Assembly (NCBI GenBank): GCA_916700875.1 | Contig: CAKAKS010000072.1 | Location: forward strand, 38,148,614 to 38,212,613 | Direction: 5' to 3' | Length of the DNA stretch: 64,000 nt | DNA from: Sebastes aleutianus | Taxonomy: Eukaryota; Chordata; Actinopteri; Perciformes; Sebastidae | Translations under genes and position numbers: made by a program | Part shown: positions 21,110-31,040 of the stretch, one piece after another | How positions within the stretch are numbered: position 1 is the first letter of the stretch | Layout of the letters: every line of letters begins with the position of its first letter | Notes under the pieces: model-generated | Databases searched by the model: none | Told to the model about the DNA's origin: nothing | Seen by the model: the letters and a program-made list of their open reading frames with translations, nothing else

Positions 21110-21628
21110 TGCCTCAGGACACTTAGGCCGGGCCGAGTGGACAACATTGAGTAGTTTCTTAAATTTGAATAAGAATGCCGGCCCTGGACGAAGCCTGTCT
21201 GGTCAGGCGAAACAATATCTCGAACAACGGACTCCAGACGCTTAGCCAAGACCTTGGATAACACTTTAAAATCTACATTTAGTAAAGAAATAGGGCGATA
21301 CGTAATTATTGTATAAAAAGGATGTGAACATGATATGGAGAGGGCAGCTTGTGAGAAGCTCCGGTACGCATGAAAAAGTCACAGTACGCCAAGGAGTAAA
21401 ATGTAGAAGTGCCGGTACGTTGTACCGCTGTGTACCGGCCCACTTCGAGCACTGATAATGACACTTGTCAGATGGACATCTCAGTTAAATGAAACATACC
21501 TATGAATTCAAAATGATGTTTCTCAATATTGCATTAATCATACTTTGAAATTTGTTTCATACAAATGATTAATACATGTGTAACAACACATTTTATAATA
21601 CTTTCACTTTTGTTCTCAGTGTGTACAC

Positions 21629-23275
21629 ATGGCTGCTGCCAGCAATCTGCTATCTGAAGATCAATTTCTGTGCTCCATCTGTCTGGATGTGTTCACTGAT
21701 CCAGTCACTATACCATGTGGACACAACTTCTGCAAAAACTGCATCACTGAACACTGGAATACTAGTGACAGGTGCCAGTGTCCCATGTGTAAAGAGGCTT
21801 TTACCACAAGACCTGATTTGAGGGTCAACACTTTGTTCTCTGAGATGGTTGTTCAGTTCAGACAGTCAGCTCAACAGAAAGCCAGCAGCAGCAGCTCAGA
21901 GCAGCAGGTGTCCAAACCAGGAGAAGTTCCCTGTGACTTCTGCACTGGAACCAAACTGAAGGCCCTGAAGTCCTGCCTGGTGTGTCTGGCCTCCTACTGT
22001 GAGACTCACCTGGAGCCTCATCTGACAATGTCAGGCCTGAAAAGACATCAGCTGATCGACCCTGTGGCGAACCTGGAAGGCAGGATGTGTACGAAGCACG
22101 ATAAACCTCTGGAGCTGTTCTGCAAGACCGACCAGACATGTATCTGCATGCTCTGCCCCGTTTTAGACCACAAGATGCATGAGTTTGTTCCTCTGAAAGA
22201 AGAATATGAAGGAAAGAAGGCCGAGCTGGGAAAGACAGAGGCTGAAATTCAGCAGATGATCCAGAAGAGACAACTGAAGATTCAGGAGATCAAACACTCA
22301 GTCGACCTCAGTGAGGAAGATGCAGACAGAGAGATAGCAGAAGGTGTTCAGGTCTTCACTGCTCTGAAGGAGTCTGTTGAGAGAGGCCAGGCCAATCTCA
22401 TCGACACGATCAAAGAGAAGCAGAAAACAACAGAAAGACAGGCCGAAGCTTTCATCAAAGAGCTGGAACAGGAAATCTCTGAGCTGACGAAGAGAAGGAC
22501 TGAAGTGGAGCAGCTCTCACGCTCTGAAGACCAACTCCATCTTCTCCAGAGTGTCCAGTCCCTGAAAGCTGCTCCACCCACCAAGGACTGGACAGAGGTC
22601 AGCGTCCGTCCATCAACATATGTGGGGACTGTGAGGAGAGCTGTGGCTCAGCTGGAGGAGACATTCAGTAAAGAGATGATGAAGCTTGTCGCTGAGTCAG
22701 AGCTGAAGAGGGTCCAGCAGTATGCAGTGGATGTGACTCTTGATCCTGATACAGCTCATCCTGATCTCATCCTGTCTGATGATGGGAAACAAGTGAAAGA
22801 TAGTGATGTGAGGAAGAATCTCCCAGACAACCCAGAGAGATTTTCTAAATGTGTTTGTGTTTTAGGAAAGCAGAGTTTCTCTTCAGGCAGATTTTACTTT
22901 GAGGTTCAAGTTAAAGGAAAGACTGACTGGGACTTAGGAGTGGTCAGAGAGTCGATCAACAGGAAGGGAGGAATCACACTAAACCCTGAGGACGGTTACT
23001 GGACTATATGTTTGAGAAACGGAAATGAGTATGAAGCTCTTGATGTCCCTCCAGTCAGTCTCTCCCTGAAGTCTCAGCCTCAGAAGGTAGGGGTGTTTGT
23101 GGATTATGAGGAGGGTCTGGTCTCCTTTTATGACGTAGATGCTGCAGCTCTTATCTACTCCTTTACTGGCTGCTGCTTCACTGAGAAACTCTTCCCATAC
23201 TTCAGTCCTTATCTTCATGATGGTGGTAAAAACTCTGCCCCTCTGATCATCTCTCCAGTCAATCAAGCTGAGTAG
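21629..23275 (+). CDS. Copy 4: TRIM E3 ubiquitin ligase (bloodthirsty/TRIM39/TRIM21-like)
   Basis: The 548-residue product has an intact RING (C15 to C54), B-box1-like cluster, B-box2, coiled coil and PRY-SPRY in one exon. The exon opens TGTGTACACATGG, a G-to-C change five bases before the ATG against other copies; the acceptor is normal. Distinguishing residues are DPVTIPC in RING, QQKASSS in the linker, DPVANLEGRMC before B-box2, CICMLCPVLDHKMH in B-box2, TTERQ in the coiled coil and FSKEMMKLV before PRY. The SPRY loops read PDLIL, VKDSDVRKN, FSKCVCV, KTDWDLGVV, RKGGITLNPEDGYW, EYEALDVPPVSL and FPYFSPYLHD. Its large gene span (L1 in the intron, LINE in the 3' UTR) makes it the most transposon-laden complete copy. 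Confidence 0.96.
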   Translation: MAAASNLLSEDQFLCSICLDVFTDPVTIPCGHNFCKNCITEHWNTSDRCQCPMCKEAFTTRPDLRVNTLFSEMVVQFRQSAQQKASSSSSEQQVSKPGEVPCDFCTGTKLKALKSCLVCLASYCETHLEPHLTMSGLKRHQLIDPVANLEGRMCTKHDKPLELFCKTDQTCICMLCPVLDHKMHEFVPLKEEYEGKKAELGKTEAEIQQMIQKRQLKIQEIKHSVDLSEEDADREIAEGVQVFTALKESVERGQANLIDTIKEKQKTTERQAEAFIKELEQEISELTKRRTEVEQLSRSEDQLHLLQSVQSLKAAPPTKDWTEVSVRPSTYVGTVRRAVAQLEETFSKEMMKLVAESELKRVQQYAVDVTLDPDTAHPDLILSDDGKQVKDSDVRKNLPDNPERFSKCVCVLGKQSFSSGRFYFEVQVKGKTDWDLGVVRESINRKGGITLNPEDGYWTICLRNGNEYEALDVPPVSLSLKSQPQKVGVFVDYEEGLVSFYDVDAAALIYSFTGCCFTEKLFPYFSPYLHDGGKNSAPLIISPVNQAE

Positions 23276-23840
23276 ACTGATGATATTTAAATGAAAAGGT
23301 TCACTGTCATAAAACAGAACCAATATACATATTCATTGGCAATATACAATGTAAACCTGTTGTCTTCAGAATTAATCTTCAGGGTTGTTTTCTGACACCA
23401 TGAAAAGTCGACTTTTTAGAGATACGTGGTTCTCACAGGACAGCGACGCTACAAACATATGATGATCTTATAGACCATGATGCATTGCTGTAGATTAAAC
23501 TAGCCAACAGTATATAAAGGAGTTAAAATTAGCACAACCTTAAACATCTACAGCAGTAAAATGCAACATACACATTAATGCAGCTGTAATATTAATCCAG
23601 AAACATCAGATATAATAGTAAAACACTGACAGGGAACATTTTACTGCACAATCAATACTTTTACTTTTCATACATTAAGTACATTTTTCTGATAAAGACA
23701 ACCACTCAGCTTCAAAAGGTTACTCTTGTATACTCTTTCTGTGAGCAATTAAGAGCTGAATAAATTAGCTAATTAATTTATCTATCAACAGAAAAATTAA
23801 TCTGTAAATATTAATCAATTAATTGTTTATGTAATTCTTT

Positions 23841-26462
23841 TCAAGATTCAAGAGTTTTATTTGCCATTTGCACCTAAGTACATTGGAATTCTTTGCAGTT
23901 TACACCGAGTCAAATTTAAGAAAGGAAAGAAGGTGGAAAAGGCACAAGGTAATTACAGTACAAAATAATTAGCACATTCAACTCAACACAATAAATAAAT
24001 AAATTATTAAAATATAAAACGCCCTCAGTGTAGTCAATAAATAAACTAAATTACCCTCTGCATAGGAACGATACCCCCAGAATACAAATATACAGTAAAT
24101 ATATATATATGCTCCATGACCATGTTAAAAGAACTTGTAACTCTCAAAAATATATAAAAAAAAGAAGAAATAATTAATATATTTCAGACAATTACACAGT
24201 GGAAGGCAGCATGTTGCACAGCATTACAGTCCATTCAGTTCAGGTGTAATGTTTGTCGATAATGGTATGGAGGTGAGGTGAGGTGTGGAGTATTTGTGTC
24301 CCTCTTTAACGTCCTTTGCCACCAGTCTTATTGTAGCTGGGAAGAAGCTGTTGTGAAAGCGTGCTCTGAGAGTGGAGATGCTCTCTGGCCTGTCGTGCCT
24401 CAGAGTGTGTCCTGATTCTCTCCACCTAAACAGAGAGTGAGCTGGGTGGTGTCTGTCCCTCAGGATGCTCTGTGCCCTCCTCCTGCAGCGCTGGGTGTAT
24501 ATCATGTCCATGGAGGGGAGGTTAGAGCCAATGATTCTTTCTCCAGTTTTTATGACCCGCTGCAGCGATTTCCTCTCAGCCTGGGTAGCATTCCCAAACC
24601 AGACCGTGATGCCGCTGGTGAGGATGCTTTCCACCAGTCCTCGGTAGGCCAGGGTGAGGGGCTGACGTCTGAGTCCAGCCTTCTTCAGCAGCCTAATGAA
24701 GTGCAGCCGCCGCTGAGCTTTCTTCATTGTTTCAGTAGTGTTTTTGGCCCAGCTCAGGTTGTCAGTCAGGTGAAGGCCGAGGAACTTCAAACTGTCAGCC
24801 CGCTCCACCTCTGTGTCCTGGATGATGAGAGGCTGCAGATGGGGGGCTCTCCTCCTGAAGTCCACTATGAGTTCTTTTGTTTTTTTTATGTTGAGAACAA
24901 GGTCGTTGTCCTCTCCATAGCTGATGATTTTTTTGACCTGTTCCCTGTATGCAGACACGTCCCCACCTTGGATGAGACCGAGGATGGTTGTGTCATCTGC
25001 ATACTTAACAATGATGTTGTTCTTCTCAGTGGAAACATTGTCATGGGTGTATAGTGCAAACAGTTTTGGGCTGGGGCAGCAGCCCTGAGGGGTTCCTGTG
25101 CTGACTGTGAGCTCGGCAGAGATCTTATCTCCCATCCTCACCACCTGTGGTCTGTCAATCAGAAAGTCCAAAATCCAGTTGCAGGTGGCTGTTGGGACCC
25201 CGAGGCTAGCTAACTTCACAGTCAGCTTCATTGGCCGGATTGTATTAAAGGCGGAGCTGTAATCCAAAAAAAGTATGCGTGCATATGTCCTGTTACTGTC
25301 CAAGTGTTGGAGTGTGGAGTGAAGTGCCAGTGCCACTGCGTCATCCACTGACCTGTTTGAGCGGTAAGCGAACTGTATGGGGTCCAGGGAGTCAGGAATC
25401 ACTACGTTAATTGATTGAAGAACCAGCTTCTCCAGGCACTTCATGGCTACTTAGGTGAGTGCCACTGGCCTGAAGTCATTCAGTGTATGTGTATCTGGTT
25501 TCTTCGGGACCGGTATGATGACAGACGACTTGAAACACCTAGGGACTGTTTCCTGTGTGAGAGAGGTGTTGAAGATGTCTGTGTACACCCCTGACAACTG
25601 TTCCACACAGGCCCTCAAGACTCTCGGTGACACTCCATCAGGTCCAGCTGCCTTGCGTGGATTCACCTGCTTCAGAACCCTCAGAACCTGTGTGTGTATC
25701 ACCTGTAATGCAGTCTCATCAGGGTTATGGGGGGCTTTTGAGGGGGTGTCTCCATTCAGTCTGTCAAATCTAGCATAGAAGCTGTTGAGGTTGTCTGGAA
25801 GAGTGGTGTCCCGAGCTTCTGTCCTTGTCGTGCTTCTCCTGTAGTTAGTGACAGATTGGATTCCCTGCCACATACTATGTGTGTTGTTATCCAGGTAACA
25901 GCTCTCAAGTTTCTGGGAGTACGCCCTCTTTGCAGCTTTTATGGATTTTTGTAGCTCATATCGGGCAATTTTTATACTCCACAGTGTCCCCTGACTTAAA
26001 AGCTGCACACCGTTTCCTGATCTTCAGACAAACATGTGCATTAACCCAGGGCTTTTGATTGGGAAAGACACGAATAGTCAGGGAGGGAACACACATGGAA
26101 GTGCACCAGTCAACATAGCTGCTAACAGTCTCTGTGTACTCATGGATGTTGTCTGTCGCCTCTTTAAAGATGTTCATGTCTGTGGCCTCCAAGCAGCCTT
26201 GTAGCTCTGCCAGCGCACTGTCATTCCACCTTCTGACAGTCCTCACTGTGACAGGGTTAGCTCTTAGCTTTGTGATGTAAATGGGTTGTAGCAGGATAGC
26301 CAGGTGGTCAGATTTACCAAAATGAGGCTTGGGGACAGCAATGTAGGCCTTCTTTATGTTGCTGTAGCAACGGTCCAGTGTTTTGTCACCTCTGGTGGAG
26401 AAGTTCACAAACTGATGGAGTTTGGGCAGAGTTTTCTTCAGTTCACAGTGATTGAGATCCCC
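23841..26462 (-). mobile_element. L2/CR1/Rex1-type LINE, 5'-truncated, antisense
   Basis: The minus strand encodes the C-terminal end of an APE-type endonuclease (TRGDKTLDRCYSN and GKSDHLAILL), a linker (NPRKAAGPDGVSPRVL, NDFRPVALT) and a complete reverse transcriptase (LFLDYSSAFNTI, GTPQGCCPSP, VKYADDTTILG). This belongs to the L2/CR1/Rex1 side of the LINE tree, not L1. The 3' end at about 23,841 carries the TCAAGATTCAAGAGTTTTAT sequence common at ends of such fish elements. The 5' end is truncated in the endonuclease. No clear target duplication; a few bases of the target (about AAAGCAAA) are missing. Confidence 0.9.
24224..26008 (-). pseudogene. L2/CR1/Rex1-type LINE ORF2 (RT), one internal stop
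   Basis: Two open pieces lie in the same frame, 26008-25451 and 25444-24224. They are separated by one TAA stop at 25451-25453, in the stretch reading VALT-stop-VAMKCLEKLV; a serine is usual there and TCA to TAA would explain it. A further frameshift near 25,970 separates the endonuclease end (open frame 26408-25956). RT motifs with the YADD catalytic pair are intact. The element is near-intact as LINE fragments go, suggesting a moderately recent insertion. Confidence 0.88.
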
Positions 26463-26858
26463 AATGTCAAAAATTCACAGATTCCAGCCTCTCGAATGTG
26501 AATATTTGGTGGTTTCTGGGTCTTCTATCATATTAAACCAAATATCGTTGGATTATTATAAATCATAATGGGCATTTGTGACTTTTTTTCTGATATTTTA
26601 TGGACCAAGAGATTAATCAATAATGAAAATAATTGTTAGTTGCAGCATTAGAGCTTTAATTCTGTTTTATAGGCCTACATCTTTTCAGCTGTTGTTGGGT
26701 TTTGAACATTTAATTAGCATTAAGTGAATGATTAATGGTCATTATTTTTACTAGTTATTCTGTCATCTGGTTATTGAGTTTTAATGTCTAATATGCATTT
26801 ATGTTGTTATTATTTTAATCAGTCATCACTGCAATAAAATCCTGTGCAGAAGAAGAAA

Positions 26859-27454
26859 CTTTTTGTGTGAGTGTTTTATTTTGAAACTGGAGTCTTGTCC
26901 ACAAAGTCACAAAGGTTTTCACAGGTTGGATGTGTTTCTCAACTGTGACCACTAGATGTGAGCATGACAACACACATCAGAGGGAGGAGAGTTTGTTAAA
27001 GGCATGCACAGACTGCACACACCACTCAACTTCCTGGTCTGATTCAGCAACAACTAATAGGAACGAAGCAAATACAAGAATTACATGAGAGGGTTAGAAC
27101 ATTACAGGACAAACAGTGAGCTGAAATCTAGACAGACAGTTTGATTGTTGCAGAGCTGTAGAGGACTGTAAAGTGGCTGCTGGTTTCTGCTGACCCTAAG
27201 ATGTATTCTTACATGTGGGATTGACTTTTATTTTGTGAAAACTGTCCTGGTGGAGGAAACACATCCTCACAAACAGAGCTGCTGTAAGAGGTGAAGCAAC
27301 ACTGGAAGGAGGAGAGCTTCAACGTCACATTACAGAAATGAAACTGCATGTTTGTCAGAGAGCTGCAGTCGAGACAAGTCTCTGTGTTTCTGTCTAAAGA
27401 AATATTAAACTGAGTTCATCAGGTCTTTCTCAACAACAACAGACTCAAATACTG
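26859..27454 (+). promoter_or_regulatory. Copy 5: promoter and non-coding exon 1
   Basis: Conserved block ending at the donor (exon end 27454). Imperfect ISRE at 26849-26860. Exon-1 IRF-like AAATGAAACT near 27335. Confidence 0.65.
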
Positions 27455-29387
27455 GTGAGTGCAGCTGATAATATTTACTGTGTTTCAACAACCAGCATCA
27501 ACACAAAACTTAAAACTCTAATCAAACAGGAAGTTACACTCTTTTAATTTCATATTGACCAATGTTGGTACTCTCTTATTCACATGTTGTGTGTATCTGC
27601 CGGTATCAGCAATCTCTTGCGACTTATTCCTATTTATTCATTATTTCTTTAAGCATGTTAAACTGTGTCAGTCATAATCAGTTGTGATTTTATATACTTG
27701 GGCTATGCATCTTCTATAGTAGGCCTATAATACTCCAATACTATTCACACTGGAACATTATAGGGGTTAAGGTGGTGTGTTTGTATATAGTGTTAATAGT
27801 TAAAGTGTTTACCTGTGTTATTTGTAGTCTTCAGCATCTCTCTATCATATATTATAGGATGTCTATAGGCTGGAATCAACAGCAGCCAGACAGATAGGCA
27901 GGTTTACATGCAGAGCTGAGGTGTGTGAGCTCTTCATTCAGGTTTTAGGAGCAGAGTCCCAGTCAGGATGCTCCTACATATTATACAGACACATTATGAA
28001 TTTATATAGTGAATAAAAGATACTAGGAGATATTGGGTTTGGGGGTCCTCCCCCAAGAAAATTTAAAGGTTTTCGACTTAAAACTACGCATTTTACATCA
28101 TTATGGACCATTATTATTACTAGTTAAATTATTATTTTTATTATTTATCACAGCCTTCATCTGAACATTTAATTCTTCTGGAAATGTTTGTCTTGTAAAA
28201 TCGTATTCTATTAATCAGAAAACTTTTAAATACTCTTTCATCAATTATATTTGTTCACAAAAAAAAAGTTATGACGAAACAGTTTATTAATTATTTTACA
28301 AAAAGGATGTGAACATTGTATTGATAAATTACAGCACCCTCGTTCTCACCCGATATTATTGTTAGCCTAGCCACCATAACCAGTCTGACTGTTCACTGAC
28401 TGCGCTGTGTGTGTTGATGTGTGTGGAGCTCTGACAAGGCCTATGAAAGGAGGATAGGTCACGGGCGGACATATCAAAGGGGTATGACACATGCGCTGTG
28501 TAACTGAAGCTGCGGTCGTGCGTTGCGATTGGTTCAATTTCGGAGAGGGCAGACCAGATTTTACTGCGCATGTGATTTGTACCCCAAAGATATGACGCAT
28601 ACTCAGCCTCCTTCCATAGGCCTTGAACAGCAGCAGGAAGAGGCTGCAGCTTTAGCCCTGGAGCCCATATGAACATAGTACCTATTATGTACCTTAAATG
28701 CTGAGAATTGATAAATGTAGATCCCCCTTCCTGGCAGACAGGCTGTATACCTGCCTCTGTAGACTCGAGCCAATATTGCAATTTACAGTAATAACTATCA
28801 GGTGTGTACATAAAAACACACATTGTCATTTCAGGCTGAATAATAATTAATATGCCATATGTATGCCTGGTTAATGTTCTGCAGCGTGGAGTTTTATTAA
28901 TATGTGATCGCATTTTATCATTAAACTTGCCAAAAATAATGCAGCGCGGTAGAATGAGCTTCTGATGTGAACAGCCAGGCTACAGCTCGCGCGGCGATTA
29001 ATGAAGCCGGCTTCAGTTCCCTACGTGAACCCACGCAACGCAACTACGCTGGCGCTGCACCGTTATTTATCTCCAGAGAACCTGATGTGGAGAGGGCAGA
29101 GGAGAGGACAGGCAGCTTGTAAGAAGCTCCGGTACGCATGAAAAAGTCACAGTACGCCAAGGAGTAAAATGTAGAAGTGCCGGTACGGTGTACCGCTGCG
29201 TACCGGACCACTTCGAGCACTGATAATGACACTTGTCGGATGGACATCTCAGTTAAATGAAACATACCTATGAATTCAAAATAATGTTTCTCAATAATGC
29301 AACAATCATACTTTGATATTTGTTTTATACAAATGATTAATACATGTGAAACAAAACATTTTATAATACTTTCCCTTTTGTTCTCAG
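27455..29387 (+). other. Copy 5: intron 1 (long class)
   Basis: GT-AG intron of 1.9 kb. Like copy 1 it lost the hAT-like end and left inverted-repeat arm, with the same junction (TATTATGTACCTTAAATGCTGAG, about 28,685-28,705), and keeps the right arm (about 28,846-28,945). It retains CCAGAGAAC before CTGATGTGG, the right-hand border of the long-class block. Confidence 0.85.
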
Positions 29388-29396
29388 TGTGTAGAC

Positions 29397-31040
29397 ATGG
29401 CTGCTGCCAGCAATCTGCGATCTGAAGATCAGTTCCTGTGCTCCATCTGTCTGGATGTGTTCACTGATCCAGTCGCTATACCATGTGGACACAACTTCTG
29501 CAAAAACTGCATCACTGAACACTGGAATACTAGTGACAGGTGCCAGTGTCCCATGTGTAAAGAGGTTTTTACCATAAGACCTGATTTGAGGGTCAACACT
29601 TTCATCTCTGAGATGGTTGTTCAGTTCAGACAGTCAGCTCAACAGAAAACCAGCAGCAGCAGCTCAGAGCAACAAGTGTCCAAACCAGGAGAAGTTCCCT
29701 GTGACTTCTGCACTGGAACCAAACTGAAGGCCCTGAAGTCCTGCCTGGTGTGTCTGGCCTCCTACTGTGAGACTCACCTGGAGCCTCATCTGACAGCTTC
29801 ACGTCTGAAAAGACATCAGCTGATCGAGCCTGTGGAGAACCTGGAAGACAGGATGTGTACGAAGCACGATAAACCTCTGGAGCTGTTCTGTAAGACCGAC
29901 CAGACATGTGTCTGCATGCTCTGCCTCGTTTTAGACCACAAGACACACGAGTTTGTTCCTCTGAAAGAAGAATATGAAGGAAATAAGGGAGAGCTGGGGA
30001 AGACAGAGGCTGAAATCCAGCAGATGATCCAGAAGAGACGACTGAAGATTCAGGAGATCAAACACTCAGTCGACCTCAGTGAGGAAGATGCAGACAGAGA
30101 GATAGCAGAAGGTGTTCAGGTCTTCAGTGCTCTGAAGGAGACTGTTGAGAGAGGCCAGGCCAATCTCATCGACACGATCAAAGAGAAGCAGAAAACAACA
30201 GAAAAACAGGCCGAAGCTTTCATCAAAGAGCTGGAACAGGAAATCTCTGAGCTGACGAAGAGAAGGACTGAAGTGGAGCAGCTCTCACGCTCTGAAGACC
30301 AACTCCATCTTCTCCAAAGCTTTCCGTTTGTGAAAGCTGCTCCATCCACCAAGGACTGGACAGAGGTCACTGTCCATCCATCAACATATGAGGGCACTGT
30401 GGTGAAAGCTGTGGCTCAGCTGGAGGAAACACTCAGTAAAGAGATGAAGAAGCTGGTTAAAGCTGAGCTGAAGAGGGTCCAGCAGTATGCAGTGGATGTG
30501 ACTCTTGATCCTGATACAGCTCATCCTGATCTCATCCTGTCTGATGATGGGAAACAAGTGAATGATGGTGATGTGGAGAAGAATCTCCCAGACAACCCAG
30601 AGAGATTTTCTAATTGTGTTTTTGTTTTAGGAAAGCAGAGTTTCTCTTCAGGCAGATTTTACTTTGAGGTTCAAGTTAAAGGAAAGACTAAATGTTCTTT
30701 AGGAGTGGCCAGAGAGTCGATCAACAGGAAGGGTATCATCCATATGAGCCCTGAGGACGGTTACTGGACCATATGGTTGACAAATGTAAATAAGTACAAA
30801 GCTCTTGATGTCCATACAGTCAGTCTCTCTCTGAAGTCTCGGCCTCAGAAGGTGGGGGTGTTTGTGGATTATGAGGAGGGTCTGATCTCCTTTTATGACG
30901 TAGATGCTGCAGCTCTTATCTACTCCTTTACTGGCTGCTGCTTCACTGAGAAACTCCTCCCATACTTCTGTCCTGATCTTAATGATGGTGGTAAAAACTC
31001 TGCCCCTCTGATCATCTCTCCTGTCAATCAAGCTGAGTAG
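29397..31040 (+). CDS. Copy 5: TRIM E3 ubiquitin ligase with divergent SPRY
   Basis: The 547-residue product keeps all RING and B-box2 ligands. Residue 8 is R (LRSED), RING reads DPVAIPC and KEVF. It is the most divergent complete copy. The coiled-coil end reads SFPFVKAAPSTKDW and TVHPSTYEGTVVKAV where other copies have SVQSLKAAPPTKDW. Residues before PRY are one shorter (KKLVKAELK). In SPRY the tryptophan that all other copies have at about 434 is cysteine (KTKCSLGV), the next strands read KGIIHMSPEDGYW and WLTNVNKYKALDVHTVSL in place of a conserved LRNGNEY, and GLISF replaces GLVSF. The frame is fully open, so the changes are tolerated or selected. Either relaxed constraint on target binding or a new target could explain this. 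Start as in the other copies. Confidence 0.95.
   Translation: MAAASNLRSEDQFLCSICLDVFTDPVAIPCGHNFCKNCITEHWNTSDRCQCPMCKEVFTIRPDLRVNTFISEMVVQFRQSAQQKTSSSSSEQQVSKPGEVPCDFCTGTKLKALKSCLVCLASYCETHLEPHLTASRLKRHQLIEPVENLEDRMCTKHDKPLELFCKTDQTCVCMLCLVLDHKTHEFVPLKEEYEGNKGELGKTEAEIQQMIQKRRLKIQEIKHSVDLSEEDADREIAEGVQVFSALKETVERGQANLIDTIKEKQKTTEKQAEAFIKELEQEISELTKRRTEVEQLSRSEDQLHLLQSFPFVKAAPSTKDWTEVTVHPSTYEGTVVKAVAQLEETLSKEMKKLVKAELKRVQQYAVDVTLDPDTAHPDLILSDDGKQVNDGDVEKNLPDNPERFSNCVFVLGKQSFSSGRFYFEVQVKGKTKCSLGVARESINRKGIIHMSPEDGYWTIWLTNVNKYKALDVHTVSLSLKSRPQKVGVFVDYEEGLISFYDVDAAALIYSFTGCCFTEKLLPYFCPDLNDGGKNSAPLIISPVNQAE

Larger units (their letters stand above)
18698..21303 (-). mobile_element. L1-type LINE fragment, 5'-truncated, antisense
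   Basis: The minus strand reads as the distal half of an L1 ORF2. It starts inside the reverse transcriptase at the NVDFKVLSKVLAKRLE region (about 21,280-21,230), continues through SLDAEKAFGRVKW, GTRQGCPLSPLFF and the catalytic SLYADDLLLY (about 20,800) and reaches a C-terminal domain with CPRCRG and a downstream HMFWLC (about 19,500). A 3' UTR follows with an A-rich stretch, a strong G-run cluster and a terminal A/T tract at 18,698-18,725. Stops and frameshifts (for example near 19,960 and 20,390) break the frame. A target duplication is not clear. RT is the family's copy-and-paste enzyme; this copy cannot move by itself. Confidence 0.9.
17928..21619 (+). other. Copy 4: intron 1 (short class) carrying an L1
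   Basis: GT-AG intron of 3.7 kb; about 2.6 kb of it is an antisense L1 fragment. Without that it is a short-class intron like those of copies 7 and 9, lacking the inverted-repeat block. It shares with copy 7 a deletion that removes the ATACAGAGACACATTATGAA segment (junction at about 18,460). An 18-bp stretch that copies 1 and 2 carry near the donor (ACAACCAGCATTAACAC) is missing at about 17,960. Confidence 0.85.
23276..26858 (+). other. Copy 4: 3' UTR interrupted by a LINE
   Basis: A normal 3' UTR split inside its MITE relic at 23,841 by a 2.6 kb antisense LINE and resuming at 26,463. AATAAA is at 26833-26838. If the genuine poly(A) site is used, the transcript would carry a 3' UTR of about 3.6 kb. 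Confidence 0.78.

Noticed and set aside
24437..25054. A 205-codon + strand frame
   Set aside because: It is the antisense of the LINE reverse transcriptase and has no recognisable domain.
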